Source of the DNA: Sipunculus nudus
Taxonomy: Eukaryota; Annelida; Sipuncula; Golfingiida; Sipunculidae
Assembly: GCA_026874595.1 (NCBI GenBank)
Contig: CM049307.1
Span: 829,579 to 893,578, forward strand
Length of the DNA stretch: 64,000 bases
Reading direction: 5' to 3'
This document shows positions 60,801-64,000 of the stretch, one piece after another (positions within the stretch are counted from its first letter, which is position 1; each line of letters starts with the position of its first letter). The notes beneath the pieces were generated by a model. It saw nothing but the letters and a program-made list of their open reading frames with translations, was not told the origin of the DNA and did no database searches. The position numbers and the translations under genes are program-made.

Positions 60801-61925
60801 ATATGTGATATGATATATGTTTTCTGTTTGTCATATGCTATATATGTTGTCTGTATGTCATATGTTTTATGTTATCTGTATGTCTATGCCGTATATTTTC
60901 TATATGTGACATGCTATATGTTTTCTGTATGTCTATGCTGTATGTTCTCTGTATGTGACATGCTGTATGTTTTCTATATGTGACATGCTGTATGTTTTCT
61001 GTATGTCTGTGCTGTATGTTTTCTGTATTAAACATGCTATATGTTTTCTGTATGTCTATGCTGACATATGTTCTCTGTATGTGACATGCTGTATGTTTTC
61101 TATATGTGACATGCTGTATGTTTTCTGTATGTCTGTGCTGTATGTTTTCTGTATGTGACATGCTATATGTTTTCTGTATGTGTGTGCTGTATGTTTTCTA
61201 TATGTGACATGCTATATGTTTCTGTTTGTGACGTGCTATATGTTTTCTGTATGTGACATGCTATATGTTTTCTGTATGTGACATGCTATATGTTTTCTGT
61301 ATGTCTATGCTGTATGTTTTCTGTATGTGACATGCTATATGTTTTCTGTATGTCTATGCTGTATGTTCTCTGTATGTGACATGCTGTATGTTTTCTATAT
61401 GTGACATGCTGTATGTTTTCTGTATGTCTGTGCTGTATGTTTTCTGTATGTGACATGCTATATGTTTTCTGTATGTCTATGCTGACGTATGTTCTCTGTA
61501 CGTGACATGCTGTATGTTTTCTATATGTGACATGCTGTATGTTTTCTGTATGTCTGTGCTGTATGTTTTCTGTATGTGACATGCTATATGTTTTCTGTAT
61601 GTGTTAGCTGTATGTTTTCTATATGTGACATGCTGTATGTTTTCTGTATGTCTGTGCTGTATGTTTTCTGTATGTGACATGCTATATGTTTTCTGTATGT
61701 CTATGCTGACGTATGTTCTCTGTATGTGACATGCTGTATGTTTTCTATATGTGACATGCTGTATGTTTTCTGTATGTCTGTGCTGTATGTTTTCTGTATG
61801 TCACATGCTATATGTTTTCTGTATGTGTGTGCTGTATGTTTTCTGTATGTGACATGCTATATGTTTTCTGTTTGTGACATGCTATATGTTTTCTGTATGT
61901 GATATGCTATGTTTCCTACATGTAT
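60801..61925 (+). repeat. 24/25-bp minisatellite
   Basis: Units such as GCTATATGTTTTCTGTATGT plus GACAT (25 bp) and a 24-bp form with GTCTGT mix along 1.1 kb, about 45 copies, with a higher-order period of several units (GACGTATGTTCTCTGTA at 61483 and 61706). It stops about 50 bp before the acceptor of exon 61975. Confidence 0.9.
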
Positions 61926-61974
61926 ATGTGATATGCTACATGTGTTCCCCATATCTTGTGCCATATTGTTTCAG

Positions 61975-62051
61975 GTCCTTGCTGCCATGGGTTCTAAAGT
62001 TGGTTGTACATCCATCGATCATCAAACACCATTACATCTGGCATCCATGAG
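61975..62051 (+). CDS. Exon: ankyrin repeat 3 end / repeat 4 start
   Basis: A 77-nt exon, phase 0 in and phase 2 out. The acceptor is CATATTGTTTCAG and the donor ATGAG|GTCAGT. It encodes VLAAMGSKVGCTSIDHQTPL then HLASM, which completes the previous ankyrin repeat and opens the next (x-Q-T-P-L-H-L-A). It follows a 14.9-kb intron full of satellite and BEL/Pao sequence. The split codon means at least one more exon lies beyond the window. Confidence 0.85.
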
Positions 62052-62257
62052 GTCAGTAAACACAAGACAGTATGTAACATCTGTACTGAAAATAAATATT
62101 TGTAGACCTAGACAAATTAGAAATTGTCTACTTTGTCTGTCTAAAGCATGAAGGATTAGCATGATGTAACTTTGTCTTCAATGATAGCCTGGTTCTTCCA
62201 AACAGAAATCCATTCTGGCTAGTCTGATTTCACCGTCTCCCCCCAAGATAATCTGCA

Positions 62258-62585
62258 TTTTTAGCTCAGCTGACTATAAGTCATCTGAGCTATAGTCATG
62301 GTCCTTTGTCCACTGTCCATCTGGCTGTCTGTTAACAGAGCATGTTTTGAAACCGTTGGACCTATGAATCCAAAAGTTTGCATAGTTATATGCCCCAAAA
62401 TCTTTCACACTAGGATTTTATTCCTTCAAGATATTAAGGAAAATCTGAATTTTCCATTAAAAACCCACTGTTACAGGGCTTCCTTATATAAAAACCACTT
62501 ATCTGTTTTTGATCATATTTCATATACATATTCCTCTATATATTTCCTGTATACATACAAGAAATTATATCAGTATTGTGTTAAT
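62258..62585 (+). mobile_element. Family A element, 5' part
   Basis: The head TTTTTAGCTCAGCTGACTAT is followed by about 300 bp of family phrases, then cut by a family B head. Confidence 0.65.
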
Positions 62586-64000
62586 TTTTTAGCGAACCTG
62601 TGAGCTTATGCGATGGTGTGGCGTCGTCTGGCGTCCATCGGCCATGGGCCATCGTCCGGCATCTGTACATACCCATACTATCTTGAAAGAGGCAAGAGTT
62701 AGCATCACCAAATTTTACGCCAAAAATTAGTAATCTAAAAAACTCCATCGGATTTTTGCTTATTTTTGGCCAACTGCATTTTTGGCCAACCTGTGAGCTT
62801 ATGTGATGGTGCGGCGGTGTCTGTCGTTGGTCGTCTGTTGTGGGTCGTGGGTCGTCTGTACATTAACCATAGCTATCTCAAATGGCAGAAGCTAGCATCA
62901 CCAATTTTTTTGCAAATAATCAGTCATCTGAAAAACTCTATTGGATTTTGTTTATTTTTTTTCTAACTGCATTTTCCTAGATTCTTTAGGGAAAAAGCTA
63001 AAAAAGCTTAAAAAATCTTCTTCTCCGAAACTGTCCAGGCAAATTGTCCAATATTTCACAGAAATGATCCCTGGAACAATCTCTCTCAAGTTTTTTCGAA
63101 TGGTTCCATTTCAGAGATTTTTGGCTGAGTTACAGGAGGTTGAAAAAAAAGCACACTAAAATTAAAATCTCAGAAACAGCTAATGCTATAATCACCAAAT
63201 TTTATACCAATGTTTGTCACATATGTCTTATCTGAAATTGAGGTATTGGTGGCGCCACCTACATTGATGTGTTTTTTACAAGCAAAAATGTAATTTTAAA
63301 CTCTTCTAGCTTATACGCTGATTATAAAACTGTTAAGCTGATTGGTTTAAACTTTACAAGAATTATTCTATGGTAGGGTTCTGCCAGTTTTATAAGAATA
63401 GATTGGATAAATACAGCTTTAAAAAAGCATTGTAACCAATTGAAAAAGGCTTTCTGTGTTTGAAAACAGATATGACAACATGCTGAGTTTCAGCAGCCAA
63501 GTTAAGAGATCACTCAGTACAAACAAGTGGGGTCCAGACATCACCATGGCAACTGACCTGGCTCTGGCGGGTGTCTAGACAATGTGTCTAGACGTCAAGA
63601 CACAGCGTCTAGATGTCTAGACTAAATGTCTGGATGCAGAATTCCCAGATTATTGGAACTATATCTTTCAACTTTTCGAAAAAACTTGGTTTGCATTTAT
63701 AGCGAATCAGGTTTATCATCAGGTCACATGTGAACTTCTGCACCCTCATTTTTGGTTGACCTCTGACCTTTCCTTGCTGCCCAGCATCCATTTGTGCATC
63801 TGTTTCCACACATAAACCCTCATATCTTGGGAATCATTGGACCAATCAGGCTAAAAATTTTGCACAAATGTTGTCCTTTGATAGCTTTATAGCATACACT
63901 AAAAATGGTGGCGCCACCTTCAACCATTTTTACACAGCATCCATCTGTTCATCTGCCTTGGGATAATATCACTCATATCTCAGCAGTGGTTTGACTTTTC
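62586..64000 (+). mobile_element. Family B element running off the window
   Basis: The head is TTTTTTAGCGAACCTGTGAG with a second, partial head at 62781. It has GGTGGCGCCACCTACATTG at 63248 and GGTGGCGCCACCTTCAACC at 63907. An odd run at 63568-63630 repeats GTCTAGAC-type palindromes. No gene. Confidence 0.65.

Larger units (their letters stand above)
20807..62051 (+). other. Gene locus: PLAT-domain / ankyrin-repeat protein (partial, 8 exons)
   Basis: Eight exons on the + strand form one gene. Each has AG before and GT after it, and every pair of borders agrees in phase (0, 0, 1, 1, 0, 2, 0 from the first intron to the seventh). The joined reading order is a Ser/Pro-rich segment, a PLAT/LH2 beta-sandwich (lipid or protein binding in this family), an acidic linker, then ankyrin repeats. 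The last exon ends in phase 2 inside an ankyrin repeat, so the gene continues to the right. The first exon begins in phase 2, so it probably also continues to the left, perhaps into the cassette array at 1-8690. Introns of 0.3 to 14.9 kb are filled with repeats. A PLAT plus ankyrin combination is seen here; I do not recognise a named orthologue. Confidence 0.85.

Noticed and set aside
60838-61680. Minus-strand frames reading HTENIQHVTYRK repeats
   Set aside because: Translation of the 24/25-bp minisatellite; low complexity, no gene context.

Overview
The window looks like invertebrate nuclear DNA, most likely from a mollusc. It is AT-rich, has long introns, carries no operons, and is full of dispersed repeats of a kind I associate with mollusc genomes, plus tandem arrays, Helitron-like elements, non-LTR fragments and a BEL/Pao LTR retrotransposon. 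The taxonomic call is an inference from repeat content and gene style; no species marker is present.

Only one host gene is well supported. It lies on the + strand, and eight coding exons (20807-21098, 29096-29278, 33379-33457, 37042-37194, 37973-38670, 38966-39135, 46922-47090, 61975-62051) join with matching intron phases and canonical AG/GT borders. They encode about 607 residues: a Ser/Pro-rich N-terminal part, one PLAT/LH2 domain built from three exons, an acidic Ser-rich linker, and at least four ankyrin repeats that run on past the window.

The most interesting signal is in the tandem repeats around these exons. Three satellites contain splice junctions. (1) At 1-8690 a 129/137-bp unit carries a complete 63-nt exon-like cassette with branch point, acceptor and donor. 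Its only open frame has phase 2/2 and joins in frame to the exon at 20807. (2) At 29493-33378 a 57-bp unit is the acceptor plus first ~42 nt of PLAT exon 33379. (3) At 47046-47803 and 56136-60287 a 117-bp unit is the last 45 nt of ankyrin exon 46922-47090 plus its donor and the following intron. All three periods or cassettes are multiples of three (63, 57, 117). Exon borders therefore seem to have seeded satellite growth repeatedly in one gene, leaving dozens of decoy or alternative splice sites.

Layout: 1-8.7 kb, cassette satellite; 8.7-11 kb, truncated Helitron-like copy, LTR-like sequence and a broken non-LTR reverse transcriptase; 11.3-20.7 kb, nested dispersed repeats (families A and B, a SINE, a Helitron-like element at 15973-17605); 20.8 kb, exon; 22.4-24.1 kb, family D repeats; 24.5-28.1 kb, 68-bp minisatellite; 29.1-33.5 kb, PLAT exons and the 57-bp satellite split by a family B element; 33.7-36.8 kb, family A with a nested Helitron-like element; 37-39.1 kb, three exons; 39.6-46.4 kb, 145-bp tandem repeat, family A, an endonuclease fragment and family B; 46.9 kb, ankyrin exon; 47.0-60.3 kb, 117-bp satellite interrupted by a 5'-truncated plus a near-complete BEL/Pao element; 60.8-61.9 kb, 24/25-bp minisatellite; 62.0 kb, ankyrin exon; then families A and B to the end.

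Counts, identities and phases were read by eye and not computed.
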